DNA of 5,445 nt from Cellulomonadaceae bacterium (lineage in GTDB: Bacteria; Actinomycetota; Actinomycetes; Actinomycetales; Cellulomonadaceae), in assembly GCA_031282935.1 (NCBI GenBank), contig JAITCS010000056.1, forward strand, positions 1 through 5,445, given 5' to 3'. Shown here piece after piece: positions 5,308 to 5,445 of the stretch. The notes under the pieces are model-generated. The model saw only the letters and a list, made by a program, of their open reading frames with translations, had not been told where the DNA came from and made no database searches. The position numbers and the translations under genes are program-made. Position 1 is the first letter of the stretch. Every line of letters starts with the position of its first letter.

Positions 5308-5335
5308 TTGCAAGCACAAGTTCGGGCAGCACAAT
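5308..5335 (+). promoter_or_regulatory. Candidate promoter of the rightmost gene
   Basis: TTGCAA (5308-5313) and CACAAT (5330-5335) are 16 bases apart, each matching four of six consensus bases. Initiation near 5342 would leave a leader of about 18 bases ahead of ATG5360, enough to contain its GGGGGAG ribosome binding site. The spacing is good but the boxes are moderate. Confidence 0.3.
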
Positions 5336-5359
5336 CGGGCGACGGACGGGGGAGTGGCG

Positions 5360-5445
5360 ATGGCTGAGGATTGGGCGGCGCAGCGCACGGTGGCCGCGCA
5401 GGTGCAAGCGGAGCGGTTGCATGCCCGGAAAAACGCCGAGCATGT
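5360..5445 (+). CDS. Hypothetical protein, N-terminal fragment (continues beyond the right edge)
   Basis: Only the first 28 codons are present. ATG5360 is preceded by a strong ribosome binding site, GGGGGAG (5348-5354), five bases upstream. The peptide begins MAEDWAAQRTVAAQVQAERL and continues HARKNAEH. It is rich in Ala, Gln, Glu and Arg with no signal peptide or membrane segment, and reads as an amphipathic, probably coiled-coil helix. It faces away from higBA and shares a 182-bp divergent intergenic region with it. I do not recognise the family from so short a stretch. The strong binding site and absence of any stop make a real gene likely. Confidence 0.65.
   Translation, partial: MAEDWAAQRTVAAQVQAERLHARKNAEH

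Noticed and set aside
5071..5443. Minus-strand open frames of 105 and 89 codons upstream of higB (5071-5388 and 5174-5443)
   Set aside because: They overlap higB out of frame, cross the promoter-operator region and run antisense to the right-edge gene, with no family signal.

Overview
The window looks like chromosomal DNA from an actinobacterium of moderate GC content (mid-50s percent by eye, with AT tolerated at third codon positions). The pointers are a HrpA-type helicase with a low-complexity Arg/Gln-rich N-terminus, a polar amino acid ABC transporter whose binding protein is a lipoprotein with a paired-cysteine pattern, an intergenic repeat of the GGTTGAGCCTGGTCGAAACC kind that I recall from actinobacterial genomes, and a toxin gene that appears to be leaderless. 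I cannot name the genus.

Layout. Positions 1-995 (minus strand) hold the N-terminal 331 residues of the DEAH-box RNA helicase HrpA; the gene runs off the left edge. A 179-bp divergent intergenic region follows, with a 16-bp perfect-armed inverted repeat. Positions 1175-3923 (plus strand) are a tight three-gene operon: binding lipoprotein, a single membrane permease, and the ATPase. Gene spacing is 2 bp and then a 4-bp ATGA overlap. Together the products would import a polar amino acid: the lipoprotein captures it outside the membrane, two permease copies form the channel, and two ATPase copies drive it.

Positions 3924-4279 carry no gene. They hold a C-rich tract, two 20-bp repeats plus degenerate copies, and two further hairpins, one of them nested. 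Positions 4280-4522 are a small reading frame with a strong ribosome binding site, cut by one in-frame TAA after 33 codons; it looks like a decayed ~80-residue protein, or a genuine 33-residue peptide. Positions 4576-5177 (minus strand) are a HigB-HigA toxin-antitoxin module in the usual toxin-first order, the two genes overlapping by one base. Its control region is unusually legible: a -35/-10 pair with a 17-bp spacer, a 16-bp perfect palindrome filling that spacer, and a GTG start where the transcript should begin. Positions 5360-5445 start a plus-strand gene of unknown function that runs off the right edge.

The parts most worth attention are the compact leaderless higBA promoter-operator, the interrupted small ORF beside the module, and three independent in-frame coding repeats: an octapeptide array inside HrpA, Arg/Gln repeats at its N-terminus, and seven hexapeptides on the permease N-terminus. 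No wholly new multi-gene system is evident; all the long genes belong to known families.
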